Assembly (NCBI RefSeq): GCF_009299835.1
Contig: NZ_VKCZ01000009.1
Location: 62,001 to 126,000, forward strand
Source of the DNA: Microlunatus speluncae
GTDB taxonomy: Bacteria; Actinomycetota; Actinomycetes; Propionibacteriales; Propionibacteriaceae
DNA length: 64,000 nucleotides
Direction of reading: 5' to 3'
How positions within the stretch are numbered: the stretch's first letter is position 1; every line of letters begins with the position of its first letter. Under the pieces are notes generated by a model. That model did no database searches. It was not told the DNA's origin and saw only the letters and a program-made list of their open reading frames with translations. Of the stretch, positions 51,946-61,553 are shown piece after piece. The translations under genes and the position numbers were made by a program.

Positions 51946-53643
51946 ATGTCAAACGCGTTCGGGCGGGGGCCCCTGCGAGCCAGCCGCCGACAGGTCCTCG
52001 GATTCTCCGTCGCGGCGGCCAGCCTGGTCGTCGCGGCCGGCTGCAGTGCCGAAGGCGACGGCGGCGGGAGCGATCCCGGGGCGGAGGAACTCGCGACCAA
52101 GTCGAAGGGTGCGATGGAAGGCTTCACGGCCGACACCCCGTTCAAGGCGACCGAGCCCTTCACCCTGTCGGTGTTGTGGACCGACTGGCCCGACCTTCCG
52201 GTCAAGGACTCCTGGACGTTCTTCAAGGAGGTCGAGAAGCGCACCGGAGTCACGCTGGAGACCACCCACATCCCGTTCAGCGACGCGACCGAGAAGCGCA
52301 ACCTGCTGATCAGCGCCGGTGACGCCCCCAGCGTCATTCCGCTGGTCTACACGGGCGACGAGAAGTCCTTCGTGTCCTCCGGCGCCATCCTGCCGATGAG
52401 CGACTACGTCAAGCACATGCCCAATTTCAACAAGTACGTCCAGGAGTGGGATCTGGCGGAGATGATCACCAGGCTCAAGCAGTCCGACGGCAAGTCCTAC
52501 ATGGTGCCCGGGTTGCAGGAGGTGTCGGTCCCCGTCTTCACCGTGATCATCCGGAAGGACGCCTTCGACGAGGTCGGCGCCGGTGTCCCCCAGACCTGGG
52601 ACGAGATGCGGTCGGCGCTGCTGAAGATCAAGGCGAAGTATCCGGAGTCCAAGCCGCTGGCCGACGGATTCGAGGGGCAGTCGCTGCTCAACTTCGCCTC
52701 CCATGCCTGGGGCGCCCGCGCCGGCTGGGGTTTCGGTGACGGGATGGTCGACGACGGCGCGCGCGGCCTCAAGTACACGGCGGTATCGCCCGAATACAAG
52801 CAGATGGTGGAGTACTTCCGCGGCCTGGTGGCGGATGGTCTGGTCGACACCGAGTCGATGACCGCGTCGAACGACGGCGGCGGTGGCGGCAGCGTGGCGG
52901 AGAAGTTCGCGAACCAACGGGTCTTCGCCGCCTCCGGCTCGGCCGGGACGGCGATCGAGTTCGCGCAGGCCCTGGAAGAGACGGTGGGCAAGGGCAAGTT
53001 CGAGGTGCTGCAGATCGCACCGCCCGGCGGGCCTGCCGGCCAGGTCATCGAACCGCGGAACTTCTGGAACGGCTTCATGCTGAACTCCGAACTGAAGGAC
53101 TCGGAGAATTTCCTGGCCACGCTCCAGTTCCTCGACTGGCTCTACTACAACCCGGAGGCCCGGGAACTGATCCGCTGGGGAGTCGAGGGCGAGACCTACA
53201 CCAAGGGCGGCGACGGCAAGATCGCGCTCAACCCGGAGTACTCACTCGACGCCTACAACCTCAACCCCAAGGGCAAGACCGACCTGCAGAAGGATCTCGG
53301 CTGGTCGAACTCGGTGTTCGCCGATTCCACCGAGTCGAGGTCACTGAAGGAGTCGTACAACGCGCCCGAGTTCGTCAGCTACATCGACTCCGTGCTGTCC
53401 ACCCGCAAGCCCCGGGAGCCGTACCCGCCGGCGCCGTTGAACGAGACCGAGCTGGAACAGGCCTCCCTGATCGCGACCCCGCTGAAGGACACGGTCGACA
53501 CCAACACCCTGAAGTTCATCCTCGGTGATCGTGACATCGCCGAATGGGACGCCTACGTCACGGAGTTGGAAGGCCAGGGCCTGCAGAGCTATCTCGATCT
53601 CCTCGGCGGTGCGCGCAAGCGCTTCGTCGACGAGAACTCCTGA
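51946..53643 (+). CDS. Large solute-binding lipoprotein of the LplA/YtcQ type (locus 3)
   Basis: A 565-residue extracellular binding protein. Twin arginine (RASRRQVLG) and a lipobox ending at Cys33 make a Tat lipoprotein. Its size and segments such as TEPFTLSVLWTDWPDLPVKDSWTFFKEVEKRTG, APSVIPLVYTGDE and QTWDEMRSALLKIKAKYPESKPL place it in the long CUT1 group that works with LplB-type permeases. AAAGAGGAG precedes the chosen ATG; a TTG frame start 84 bp earlier falls on the promoter and is rejected. The GH3 and DUF624 genes in the operon point to beta-linked or pectin/xylan-related oligosaccharides. Confidence 0.93.
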   Translation: MSNAFGRGPLRASRRQVLGFSVAAASLVVAAGCSAEGDGGGSDPGAEELATKSKGAMEGFTADTPFKATEPFTLSVLWTDWPDLPVKDSWTFFKEVEKRTGVTLETTHIPFSDATEKRNLLISAGDAPSVIPLVYTGDEKSFVSSGAILPMSDYVKHMPNFNKYVQEWDLAEMITRLKQSDGKSYMVPGLQEVSVPVFTVIIRKDAFDEVGAGVPQTWDEMRSALLKIKAKYPESKPLADGFEGQSLLNFASHAWGARAGWGFGDGMVDDGARGLKYTAVSPEYKQMVEYFRGLVADGLVDTESMTASNDGGGGGSVAEKFANQRVFAASGSAGTAIEFAQALEETVGKGKFEVLQIAPPGGPAGQVIEPRNFWNGFMLNSELKDSENFLATLQFLDWLYYNPEARELIRWGVEGETYTKGGDGKIALNPEYSLDAYNLNPKGKTDLQKDLGWSNSVFADSTESRSLKESYNAPEFVSYIDSVLSTRKPREPYPPAPLNETELEQASLIATPLKDTVDTNTLKFILGDRDIAEWDAYVTELEGQGLQSYLDLLGGARKRFVDENS

Positions 53644-53672
53644 CGCGGCGCGACGATTCGGGGAGGTGATCA

Positions 53673-54677
53673 ATGGCGACGACACGAGCCGAGACCGCAC
53701 CGTTGCGCGACGCCGACGAGCAGCCCGGGAACGGCGCGGAGATCCTGGTCGGGCAGCGGCCGCCCAGGCCCAAGAGGAGAACCTGGCGACAGAGCCTTCG
53801 CCGCGATTGGCAGCTCTACTGCCTGGCCCTGCTGCCGCTGATCTTCTTCGCGATCTTCAAGTACGGTCCGATGATCGGCAACGTGATCGCCTTCCGGCGG
53901 TTCCGTCCCGGCGGCAGCATCTTCGGTGATCAGTGGGTCGGGTTCCGCTACATCGAGATGTTCATCGGGGATCCCTCCTTCTGGAAGGTCTTCGCCAACA
54001 CCGCGATCCTCGGCGGCACCACCCTGCTGATCGGCTTCCCGTTGCCGATCATTCTCGCGCTGCTGCTGAACGAGGTCCGGAAGAAGGCGTTCAAGCGGGT
54101 GGTCCAGTCGATCACCTATCTGCCGCACTTCCTGTCCATCGTGATCGTCGCCGGCATGGTCATGCAGCTGCTGTCGCTGCAGGGCACGGTCAACCAGATC
54201 ATCGACGCGTTCGGCGGTGATCAGGTCGCCTTCATCCAGAAACCCGAGTGGTTCCGGACCATCTATGTCGGGTCGGAGGTGTGGCAGACCCTCGGCTGGG
54301 GCACCATCCTCTATCTGGCCGCGCTGACCTCGATCGACGATTCACTGTACGAGGCGGCGAAGATCGACGGGGCCGGCCGGCTGCGGCAGACGTGGCACGT
54401 GACGCTGCCCGGGCTGAGGCCGGTGATGATCACCTTGCTGATCTTGAACATCGGCGCCTTCCTCAACGTCGGGTTCGAGAAGGTGCTGCTGTTGTACAAC
54501 CCGTTGACGTATTCGACGGCCGACGTCATCTCGACCTACCTCTACCGGGTGGGGCTGATGTCGAACAATCTCAGCTACGCGGCCGCCATCGGCCTGTTCC
54601 AAGCGCTGATCGGCCTCGTCATGGTCCTGTCCGCGAATCTCATCGCCCGTCGAGTCGTGGGGACGAGCCTGTGGTGA
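53673..54677 (+). CDS. LplB-type sugar ABC transporter permease (locus 3)
   Basis: A 334-residue permease with a long cytoplasmic N-terminal tail and six predicted spans. The end of the tail (WRQSLRRDWQLYCLALLPLIFFAIFKYGPM) and the EAA loop (YEAAKIDGAGRLRQTWHVTLPGL) match LplB. It is followed by a second permease with a GTGA overlap. GGGGAGGTG precedes the start. Confidence 0.94.
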   Translation: MATTRAETAPLRDADEQPGNGAEILVGQRPPRPKRRTWRQSLRRDWQLYCLALLPLIFFAIFKYGPMIGNVIAFRRFRPGGSIFGDQWVGFRYIEMFIGDPSFWKVFANTAILGGTTLLIGFPLPIILALLLNEVRKKAFKRVVQSITYLPHFLSIVIVAGMVMQLLSLQGTVNQIIDAFGGDQVAFIQKPEWFRTIYVGSEVWQTLGWGTILYLAALTSIDDSLYEAAKIDGAGRLRQTWHVTLPGLRPVMITLLILNIGAFLNVGFEKVLLLYNPLTYSTADVISTYLYRVGLMSNNLSYAAAIGLFQALIGLVMVLSANLIARRVVGTSLW

Positions 54678-55579
54678 TCAACGAGAAGCTCCGCCCCGCC
54701 GGCGTGCGGGACAGCGGCAGCTACCGCGCGTTCACGGTGCTGAACACCATCCTGCTGATCTTGCTCTGCGTGGTCATGCTGTATCCGTTCGTCACCGTGC
54801 TCGCCCAGTCGTTCAGCTCGGCCGGCGCGATCAAGGCCGGACAGGTGAGCTTCTGGCCGGTCGGCTTCAACGTCGACACCTACATCGCCGTGATGTCGAA
54901 CGGCACGTTCTGGCGCAACTACGCGAACACGGTCCTCTACACGGCCGTCGGGACCGCGATCGCCATGACCCTGACGACGACGTACGCGTACGTGCTGTCG
55001 AAACAGCACCTCAAGGGCCGCGGGGTGCTGATCGGCATCGCCGTCTTCACGATGTTCTTCAACGGCGGACTGGTGCCCAACTACGTGTTGATCTCCGCGC
55101 TCGGGATGAAGAACACGATGTGGGCGATCGTGCTCCCCGGCGCGATCTCCGTGTTCAACCTGCTGGTGATGAAGGCGTTCTTCGAGAATCTGCCGAAGGA
55201 TCTCGAGGAGGCCGCGCAGATCGACGGACTCGGCTGGTTCGGGATCTTCCTGCGGATCGTGCTGCCCTTGTCGAAGGCGGTCCTCGCGACGATGATCTTG
55301 TTCTATTCGGTGGCCTTCTGGAACGACTGGTTCGCCGCGTTCCTCTATCTCGACAAGCAGGAACTCTTCCCGGTGACGTTGTTTCTCCGGAACCTGATCG
55401 CCGGCGCCTCGACGACGGCATCGGAGGGTGCCGCGGCCGCCGGCACCACCACCGCGATGGTGTCGTCGAACATCCAGGCGGTGACGATGATCCTCACGAT
55501 CATCCCGATCTTGTGCATCTATCCCTTTGTCCAGCGCTACTTCGTTTCGGGCGTGATGCTCGGATCGATCAAGGGGTGA
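54674..55579 (+). CDS. YtcP/MalG-type sugar ABC transporter permease (locus 3)
   Basis: A 301-residue permease with six predicted spans. The EAA loop is EEAAQIDGLGWFGIFLRIVLPL, and the end FVQRYFVSGVMLGSIKG is typical. The GTG start overlaps the LplB stop by 4 bp; a GTG 3 bp before is equally possible. Pairs with the LplB-type subunit. No ATPase gene follows. Confidence 0.94.
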   Translation: MINEKLRPAGVRDSGSYRAFTVLNTILLILLCVVMLYPFVTVLAQSFSSAGAIKAGQVSFWPVGFNVDTYIAVMSNGTFWRNYANTVLYTAVGTAIAMTLTTTYAYVLSKQHLKGRGVLIGIAVFTMFFNGGLVPNYVLISALGMKNTMWAIVLPGAISVFNLLVMKAFFENLPKDLEEAAQIDGLGWFGIFLRIVLPLSKAVLATMILFYSVAFWNDWFAAFLYLDKQELFPVTLFLRNLIAGASTTASEGAAAAGTTTAMVSSNIQAVTMILTIIPILCIYPFVQRYFVSGVMLGSIKG

Positions 55580-55633
55580 CGCGCGGCCGTCCGGCCGCTG
55601 TCGTACCTCCACGACGGAAGGAACCGAACCACC

Positions 55634-57997
55634 ATGCCCGCAGACGTCGAGACCGCCACCGACCCGACCGGCGCGCCCTGGCATGATCACGGGCTCAGTG
55701 TCCGCGATCGCGCCGCCGCCCTGGTGGCGGAGATGACGGTGGCGGAGAAGGCCGGCCAGCTGGTCGGGCTGTGGGTCGGCGCCGACGCCTCCGGCGGCGA
55801 CGTCGCGCCGCACCAGGGAGACCTGACCAAGGACGTGCCCCCGTTCGACGAGGTGATCATCGACGGCCTGGGTCAGCTGACCCGGCCGTTCGGCACCCAG
55901 CCCGTCGACCCGCGGCTCGGGGCCCGTTCGCTGGCCCGAGCGCAACGGCAGGTGATGGCGGCGAACCGCTTCGGCATTCCCGCCCAGGTGCACGAGGAGT
56001 GCCTGGCCGGCTTCGCCGCCTGGGGCGCGACGGCGTACCCGGTGCCGCTGTCCTGGGGTGCGAGCTTCGACCCGGCTCTGGTCCGGGAGATGGCCGCCGA
56101 GATCGGCAGCACGATGCGGTCGGTCGGCGTCCATCAGGGCCTGGCGCCGGTCCTCGACGTCGTCCGCGACTACCGCTGGGGCCGGGTCGAGGAGACCATC
56201 GGCGAGGATCCGTACCTCGTGGGCACCATCGGCGCCGCCTATGTGGGCGGCCTCGAAAGCGCCGGCATCGTCTCGACGCTCAAGCACTTCGCCGGCTACT
56301 CCGGCTCCCGGGCGGGGCGCAACCACGGGCCGGTCTCCGCCGGGCCGCGCGAACTGGCGGAGGTGTTCCTACCGCCGTTCGAGCTGGCGCTTCGGCTCGG
56401 CGGCGCCCGATCGGTGATGAACTCCTACGCCGAGGTCGACGGCATGCCGGCCGCCGGAGACCGGCGGCTGCTGACCGACCTGCTCCGGGACGCCTGGGGT
56501 TTCGACGGCGTCGTCGTCGCCGACTATTTCGCCGTCCGGTTCCTGCAGTCGCTGCACCGGGTGGCCGGTTCCGACGCCGAGGCCGCCGGCCGGGCGCTGT
56601 GGGCCGGCATCGACGTCGAACTGCCGACGATCGCGGCGTACGGCGAGCCGTTGATCACCGCCGTCACCTCCGGGGCGGTGGACGAGGCACTGCTCGACCG
56701 GGCGCTCCAGCGGGTGCTCGAGCAGAAGATCGCGCTCGGCCTGATCGAGCCGGATTTCGACCCCACGCCGAGCGACGAGGTCGACCTGGACAGCGCGTGG
56801 GGGCGCGAGGTCGCGCTCCGGCTGGCCCGCGAGTCCGTGGTGCTGCTCGCCAACGACGACATCCTGCCGTTGGCGCCGGATCGCCGGATCGCGCTGATCG
56901 GGCCCCTCGCCGACGATCCGTACGCGATGCTCGGCTGCTACTCGTTCCCGTCCCATGTCGGGGTGAAGCACCCGGATTCGGGGCTGGGCATCGAGATTCC
57001 GACGGTGCGCGCCGAGCTCACCACCCGACGGCTGGTGATCGGCCACGCCGCCGGCTGCGACGTCATGGCCGCCGGCCGGGACGGATTCGCCGCGGCCGTC
57101 GACCTGGCCCAGCGGGCCGACGTGGCGGTCGTCGTCGTCGGTGACCGGGCGGCGATGTTCGGTCGCGGCACCTCCGGTGAAGGCAGCGATGCCGCCGACC
57201 TGCGGCTGCCGGGTGATCAACACGCGCTGGTGGAGGCCGTCCTGGCGACGGGAATCCCGGTCGTCCTCGTCCTGCTGACCGGCCGGCCGTACGCGCTCGG
57301 CGGGCTCGCCGAGCGGTGTGCCGCGGTGGTCCAGGCGTTCTTTCCCGGGCAGCGCGGCGGGCAGGCGGTGGCCGAGGTGATCACCGGGGAGGTCAATCCG
57401 AGCGGGCATCTGCCGGTGGGCATCCCCCGCGATCCCGGCGCCCAGCCGGCGACCTATCTGGCGCCGCCGCTCGGCCTGCGCAACGACGTCTCCAACCTCG
57501 ACCCGACCCCGTTGTATCCGTTCGGGCACGGCCTCTCCTACGGCTCGGTCAGCTGGCACCCGGTCACCGAGCCGGCCGGGCCCTGGCCGATCGACGGGGC
57601 TACGTCGATCGCGGTCACGCTGGAAAACACCGGCGACCGGCGGATCGACGACGTGGTCCAGGTCTATCTCCATCACCCGGTCGCGCCGGTCACGCGGCCG
57701 GACCAACGGCTCGTCGCCTACCAGCGGGTGTCGCTGGCTCCCGGAGAGCTGGTCCGGGTCGGATTCGACCTGCACGCGGACCTCACCTCGTTCATCGGGA
57801 TCGACGGCGAGCGGGTCGTCGAGCCGGGCCCCGTCGAGTTGCGGATCGCCCGGTCCAGCGCCGATGTCCATGCCGTCGTACGCCGCGAGTTGGTCGGGGC
57901 CGCGCGGCGGACCGGCGTCGACCGGGAACTGGTGGCGATCGGTTCCGTCGCCGGTTCCGTCGCCGGCGCCGGACCCGCCGAGAGCCGGGCGGGATGA
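55634..57997 (+). CDS. GH3 beta-glycosidase
   Basis: A 787-residue cytoplasmic glycoside hydrolase family 3 enzyme. The barrel domain has LKHFAGYSG (Lys217, His218) and the nucleophile Asp297 in GVVVADYFAV. The alpha/beta sandwich follows (RIALIGPLADDPYAMLGCYS), then a fibronectin-like domain (TSIAVTLENTGDRRIDDVVQVYLHHP). The layout fits beta-xylosidase/beta-glucosidase type GH3 enzymes; which sugar is cleaved cannot be told. It follows the permeases by 54 bp, so imported oligosaccharides are its likely substrate. Confidence 0.93.
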   Translation: MPADVETATDPTGAPWHDHGLSVRDRAAALVAEMTVAEKAGQLVGLWVGADASGGDVAPHQGDLTKDVPPFDEVIIDGLGQLTRPFGTQPVDPRLGARSLARAQRQVMAANRFGIPAQVHEECLAGFAAWGATAYPVPLSWGASFDPALVREMAAEIGSTMRSVGVHQGLAPVLDVVRDYRWGRVEETIGEDPYLVGTIGAAYVGGLESAGIVSTLKHFAGYSGSRAGRNHGPVSAGPRELAEVFLPPFELALRLGGARSVMNSYAEVDGMPAAGDRRLLTDLLRDAWGFDGVVVADYFAVRFLQSLHRVAGSDAEAAGRALWAGIDVELPTIAAYGEPLITAVTSGAVDEALLDRALQRVLEQKIALGLIEPDFDPTPSDEVDLDSAWGREVALRLARESVVLLANDDILPLAPDRRIALIGPLADDPYAMLGCYSFPSHVGVKHPDSGLGIEIPTVRAELTTRRLVIGHAAGCDVMAAGRDGFAAAVDLAQRADVAVVVVGDRAAMFGRGTSGEGSDAADLRLPGDQHALVEAVLATGIPVVLVLLTGRPYALGGLAERCAAVVQAFFPGQRGGQAVAEVITGEVNPSGHLPVGIPRDPGAQPATYLAPPLGLRNDVSNLDPTPLYPFGHGLSYGSVSWHPVTEPAGPWPIDGATSIAVTLENTGDRRIDDVVQVYLHHPVAPVTRPDQRLVAYQRVSLAPGELVRVGFDLHADLTSFIGIDGERVVEPGPVELRIARSSADVHAVVRRELVGAARRTGVDRELVAIGSVAGSVAGAGPAESRAG

Positions 57998-58695
57998 CCA
58001 GGCCCGGTCAGGCCGACGAGATCGGCCGCGGTGTCCTCGCCCGGGCCAGTGCCGTCGTCTACCGCTATCTCGTCCTCGGTGCCTTCCTCGGCCTGTTCGG
58101 CGCGCCGACCCTGATCGCCTGGACGCTACTGGTCCCGGACGGGTCGAACGCCGGGCTCTTCGTGGCGGCCCTCGCCCCGGTGGCGCCGGCGCTGTCGGCG
58201 GCCCTGTATGCGCAGCGATCCTGGTCCCGCGATCCCGACCTGAGTCCCGGCCGGGCCCTCTGGCGGGGGCTGCGGTCGAATCTGGTCGACACCGCGAAGT
58301 GGTGGCTGCCGGTCCTGGTGCTGGCCGGCGTGCTGACGTTCAACGTCTTCTTCGCCAGCACCGTGCCGGGCGGCGACATCCTCCGACCGGTCTGTCTGGT
58401 GCTGCTCGCGGTGTTGACCGTCTGGGCCGGGCACCTGCTCGTCGCCACCTCCTACTTCTCCTTCCGGACCAGGGATGCGCTGCGGGTGGCGGCGGCCGAG
58501 TTCTTCCTCGGCTGGCGATCGACCCTCGGCCTCGTGGCCCTGCTGATCGTCGCGATCGGCGCCGTGGTGCTGATCTCCGAGGCGGCCCTGCTGCTGACCG
58601 GCTGGGCCTTCGCCGGGCTGCTGCGGCTGATCATGCGGCCGGTCGAGGCCGACATCATCCGGCGATTCGTCGACCCGGCATCGGATCCCGCCTGA
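57994..58695 (+). CDS. DUF624 (YesL-like) membrane protein
   Basis: A 233-residue protein with about five spans and the YesL-type N-terminus (ARASAVVYRYLVLGAFLGLFGAPTLIAWTLL). Members of this family often sit beside LplA/LplB-type importers and glycosidases, as here; their job is unknown, perhaps helping the transporter. It overlaps the GH3 stop by 4 bp (ATGA) and ends 3 bp before the convergent glycosidase gene. Confidence 0.88.
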   Translation: MTRPGQADEIGRGVLARASAVVYRYLVLGAFLGLFGAPTLIAWTLLVPDGSNAGLFVAALAPVAPALSAALYAQRSWSRDPDLSPGRALWRGLRSNLVDTAKWWLPVLVLAGVLTFNVFFASTVPGGDILRPVCLVLLAVLTVWAGHLLVATSYFSFRTRDALRVAAAEFFLGWRSTLGLVALLIVAIGAVVLISEAALLLTGWAFAGLLRLIMRPVEADIIRRFVDPASDPA

Positions 58696-58698
58696 TCG

Positions 58699-60744
58699 TC
58701 AGTGCGGAAAGACCTCGGGATGATCAAGGGCGGCGACCAGGGCCCAGTCCTGATCATTGGCCAGCGGGTCGGCGTGATGGGTCGGGTTGCCGTTGACACA
58801 GCTGGGATAGACGAAGGCGCAGGTGGCCCAGCCGTCGTCGGCGAAGTTGATCAGGTTGGCCCGCAGGATCGCCGCACCCTGGGCGCGGAGCTCGGCCTGC
58901 CGTGCGCTCGGTACGACACCGTCCGGCAGCCCGAGGAACACCTCCGCGCTGAGCACGCTCCAGTAGTGCGGGAAGACATCACCCCAGTGTCGTTCGGCGC
59001 CGAACCAGTAGCCGTCCCAGTGCCGGATCGGGATGTGCCGCAGCCGCGCGTCGGGCTGATCACCGGCGAACGCGGTCAGCCAGGGCAACCGCAGCGCGAC
59101 CTCGGCGGCCGGCACCGCGGCCGGATCGATCCGGTGAGCATGGCCGAGCAGATCGAGCAACGGCGCCACCATGCTCTGCTCGTAGTTGACCTCGTGCCCG
59201 GGCAGCTCGGTGGCAACGCCGACGAAGTAGCGGCCGTGCCCGACCAGCAGCCGGCGCAGACCTTCGGCGCGTTCATGATCACCGGCCGTCTCCAGCGCCG
59301 CGGCCAGGTCGCGGATGATGCCGCCCAGCCAGAACGCGAGGAACCGTTCACCGCCGAGCGCGTAGTAGCGTTCGATGATCGTCGCGGCAAGATCAAGATC
59401 TTGGCGATCCCCGTACAGGGCATGCTGGGCGGCGAAGAAGCGGGCATACCACGGGAAGTTGTAGAGCCGGGTCCGGCCGGGCAGCCGGCTGTCGTCGGCG
59501 ACGTTTCCCTCCGGATCGACCACCCGCTGCTCGACGAACGCCGCGTGGCCGGCCAGCAGTTCGTCGATCAGCGCCGGATCGCCCCAGCCGCGCAGGCGGG
59601 CCTGCTGCAGCAGGATCGGCATCGCGACCCGCTCCCGGACATCGTTCCAGTCGCCCCAGGCCGTCGGCAAGGTCGTCAGCCCGTCCCGGCGGTCGTACGG
59701 GACGAACGCCGCCGCGCCGGCGCCGGGCCGTTCCCGGGCCAACTGGCGGGCCGCAATGAAGGCGATCCGCTGCTCGACGATCTGCCGCAGCGGCCGGTGG
59801 AAGAACAGATTGACCCGGGCGGTCCGGCCGTCCCGCTCGGCCCGCAGCTCGACCTCGCCCGGCACCTCCGACGTCACCGAACCGGCGTCGAGTCGCGCCG
59901 GTCCGACCGGTGTCAGGGGCACGCTGTCCGGGCCGCTGGTGATCATGATCGACTCGCCGGTCTCGGCCAGCAGCTGGTCGGTGACCAGGATCGGATCCCG
60001 GTCCGCGTGCAGGGCCGCGAGGTCGTCGTACCAGCCGAGCCGCCAGGACCAGGTCAACTCGGCGCCCGGCTCGATGGTGATCTTGGGCTGGCCGCCGAAC
60101 GCGTCCGGTGATCGCAGCACGTCGGTCGGGTGCAGATAGAGGTGGCCGCGCACGTTGGACGAGGTGACGATGTCGCGCGACTCGACCGAATAGGCCCACA
60201 GTTCGCCGGCGGTGAGCACCAGCCCGAGCCCGGGGCCGCCGCCGTCCATCGGTTCGGCCCAGGCGTAGGCATCGGCACCGCCGGGCCACACGTGGGCGTG
60301 CACCGCCCCGGCCAGGCTGTCGGCACTGCTGTGATAAACGTCCCGCCACGGGGTGCTGACGCCGACCGAACCGATCCGCAGCGGCGCGGCGCCGGTGTTG
60401 GACAGCGTGTACGTCTCCGTCCAGTGATCACCGAACCGGCGGTCGATCCGCAGCGCCAGACCTTCGTCCGGCCAGGCCTGCCGCTGCACCCAGCCGCGCT
60501 CGACGGAGTCCACCCGGTCGGGCTGGTCCCAGCGCAGACCGATCGGGGTCGCGCCAGTGTCGATCACGCAGAATCCCTTGCCCCAGCGCCGCGACTCGTC
60601 GTGGAAGCGCCGATCCTGCGGATCGCTCTCGTCCAGCAACACCGTCCGCCCGGTCCGCGGATGCAGCACCTGGAGGATCGAACCGTCCGGAGCGACAAGA
60701 ACCGCGCCGGCGCCGAGGTCGTACCGTTGGATCTGGGCCGTCAT
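58699..60744 (-). CDS. Predicted six-hairpin glycosidase, family unassigned
   Basis: A 681-residue cytoplasmic protein. The first 280 residues are beta-rich (PDGSILQVLHPRTGRTVLL, THWTETYTLSNTGAAPLRIGSVGVSTPWRDVY given by its Trp, Asn and Pro residues), and the rest is helical with Trp/Tyr-rich turns: TAWGDWNDVRERVAMP, RLYNFPWYARFF, GHEVNYEQSMVAPLLDLL, RHWDGYWFGAERHWGDVFPHYWSVLSAEVF. This is the layout of six-hairpin glycosidases. Candidate acids are in GDWND, GHEVNYEQS and HWDGYW. I cannot name the GH family. It is on the opposite strand from the GH3 operon, next to DUF624, so it may act on the same oligosaccharide. Confidence 0.7.
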   Translation of the reverse strand: MTAQIQRYDLGAGAVLVAPDGSILQVLHPRTGRTVLLDESDPQDRRFHDESRRWGKGFCVIDTGATPIGLRWDQPDRVDSVERGWVQRQAWPDEGLALRIDRRFGDHWTETYTLSNTGAAPLRIGSVGVSTPWRDVYHSSADSLAGAVHAHVWPGGADAYAWAEPMDGGGPGLGLVLTAGELWAYSVESRDIVTSSNVRGHLYLHPTDVLRSPDAFGGQPKITIEPGAELTWSWRLGWYDDLAALHADRDPILVTDQLLAETGESIMITSGPDSVPLTPVGPARLDAGSVTSEVPGEVELRAERDGRTARVNLFFHRPLRQIVEQRIAFIAARQLARERPGAGAAAFVPYDRRDGLTTLPTAWGDWNDVRERVAMPILLQQARLRGWGDPALIDELLAGHAAFVEQRVVDPEGNVADDSRLPGRTRLYNFPWYARFFAAQHALYGDRQDLDLAATIIERYYALGGERFLAFWLGGIIRDLAAALETAGDHERAEGLRRLLVGHGRYFVGVATELPGHEVNYEQSMVAPLLDLLGHAHRIDPAAVPAAEVALRLPWLTAFAGDQPDARLRHIPIRHWDGYWFGAERHWGDVFPHYWSVLSAEVFLGLPDGVVPSARQAELRAQGAAILRANLINFADDGWATCAFVYPSCVNGNPTHHADPLANDQDWALVAALDHPEVFPH

Positions 60745-60838
60745 CGTCCGATTCCATCACGCCGGGCGGAGACGCAGTCGCCGCCCCGGTGACGAAATCC
60801 GGTTCCGCCGAAGTTGATCACCGCGTAGCCTGACCCCG

Positions 60839-61504
60839 ATGCCCGAATCCGAAAGTCATGCCCTGGCCGCCGAGATGGATCTGCTGTGGGGTGCCGATGA
60901 TCACGGCCGTCCCGCCGGACCGCCGTTGGCCGCCGTCGGAGTCGGCTCCCGCGCCGACGAACTGCCATCGGGCTTCGGCCTGATCATGGAGACCCTGGGC
61001 CGGCGACGGCCGGTCATGATCACCAGTTGTCTGAGCTATCTGATCAGCCCCGGCTCCCCGCGTCCCGTGCCGCCGGATCTCGAGCTGCACACCTCGACCG
61101 AGCCGCCGACCGCGGCGCTGCGCGGGCTCCGGCCCGATCCCGAGTGGCCGGTCGACGAGTGGGACGACCTGCTCGGCGGGCGGTTGGGGCCCTGGGCGAT
61201 CGCGGTCGGCCCGGAGCGGATCGTCGCCCTGGCGACGACACCGCGGGACCGGCTGGGCACCGCCGAGGTCGGCGTCTGGACCCATCCGGAGCATCGCGGC
61301 CGTCGTTACGCGGAGCTCGTGGTCGGCGCCTGGGCCGCCGTCGCCGGCCGTACCCGGAACCTGTTGTTCTACAGCCATTTCGACGACAATCCGGCGTCGG
61401 CCGCGGTGGCCCGCAAGCTCGGCGCCCGGCCGATCGGCCGGATCTGGCAGCTTCGGAACGTGGACAGTTCCGCGGCCGACCTTGCCCCCGGCCAGGATCA
61501 CTGA
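60839..61504 (+). CDS. GNAT-family acetyltransferase
   Basis: A 221-residue GCN5-related N-acetyltransferase. The acetyl-CoA motif is VGVWTHPEHRGRRYAELVVGAWAA, key residues Arg-Gly-Arg-Arg-Tyr-Ala, followed by FYSHFDDNPASAAVARKLGARPIGRIWQL (key Asn-Pro-Ala-Ser and Ala-Arg-Lys-Leu-Gly). The target is unknown. A -10-like TAGCCT lies 7 bp before the ATG and no Shine-Dalgarno is seen, so the transcript is probably leaderless. Divergent from the six-hairpin glycosidase. Confidence 0.88.
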   Translation: MPESESHALAAEMDLLWGADDHGRPAGPPLAAVGVGSRADELPSGFGLIMETLGRRRPVMITSCLSYLISPGSPRPVPPDLELHTSTEPPTAALRGLRPDPEWPVDEWDDLLGGRLGPWAIAVGPERIVALATTPRDRLGTAEVGVWTHPEHRGRRYAELVVGAWAAVAGRTRNLLFYSHFDDNPASAAVARKLGARPIGRIWQLRNVDSSAADLAPGQDH

Positions 61505-61553
61505 AACGATTTTCTCCGACATTGCCGTCGAGCATGAAGCGGGGATCACGACG

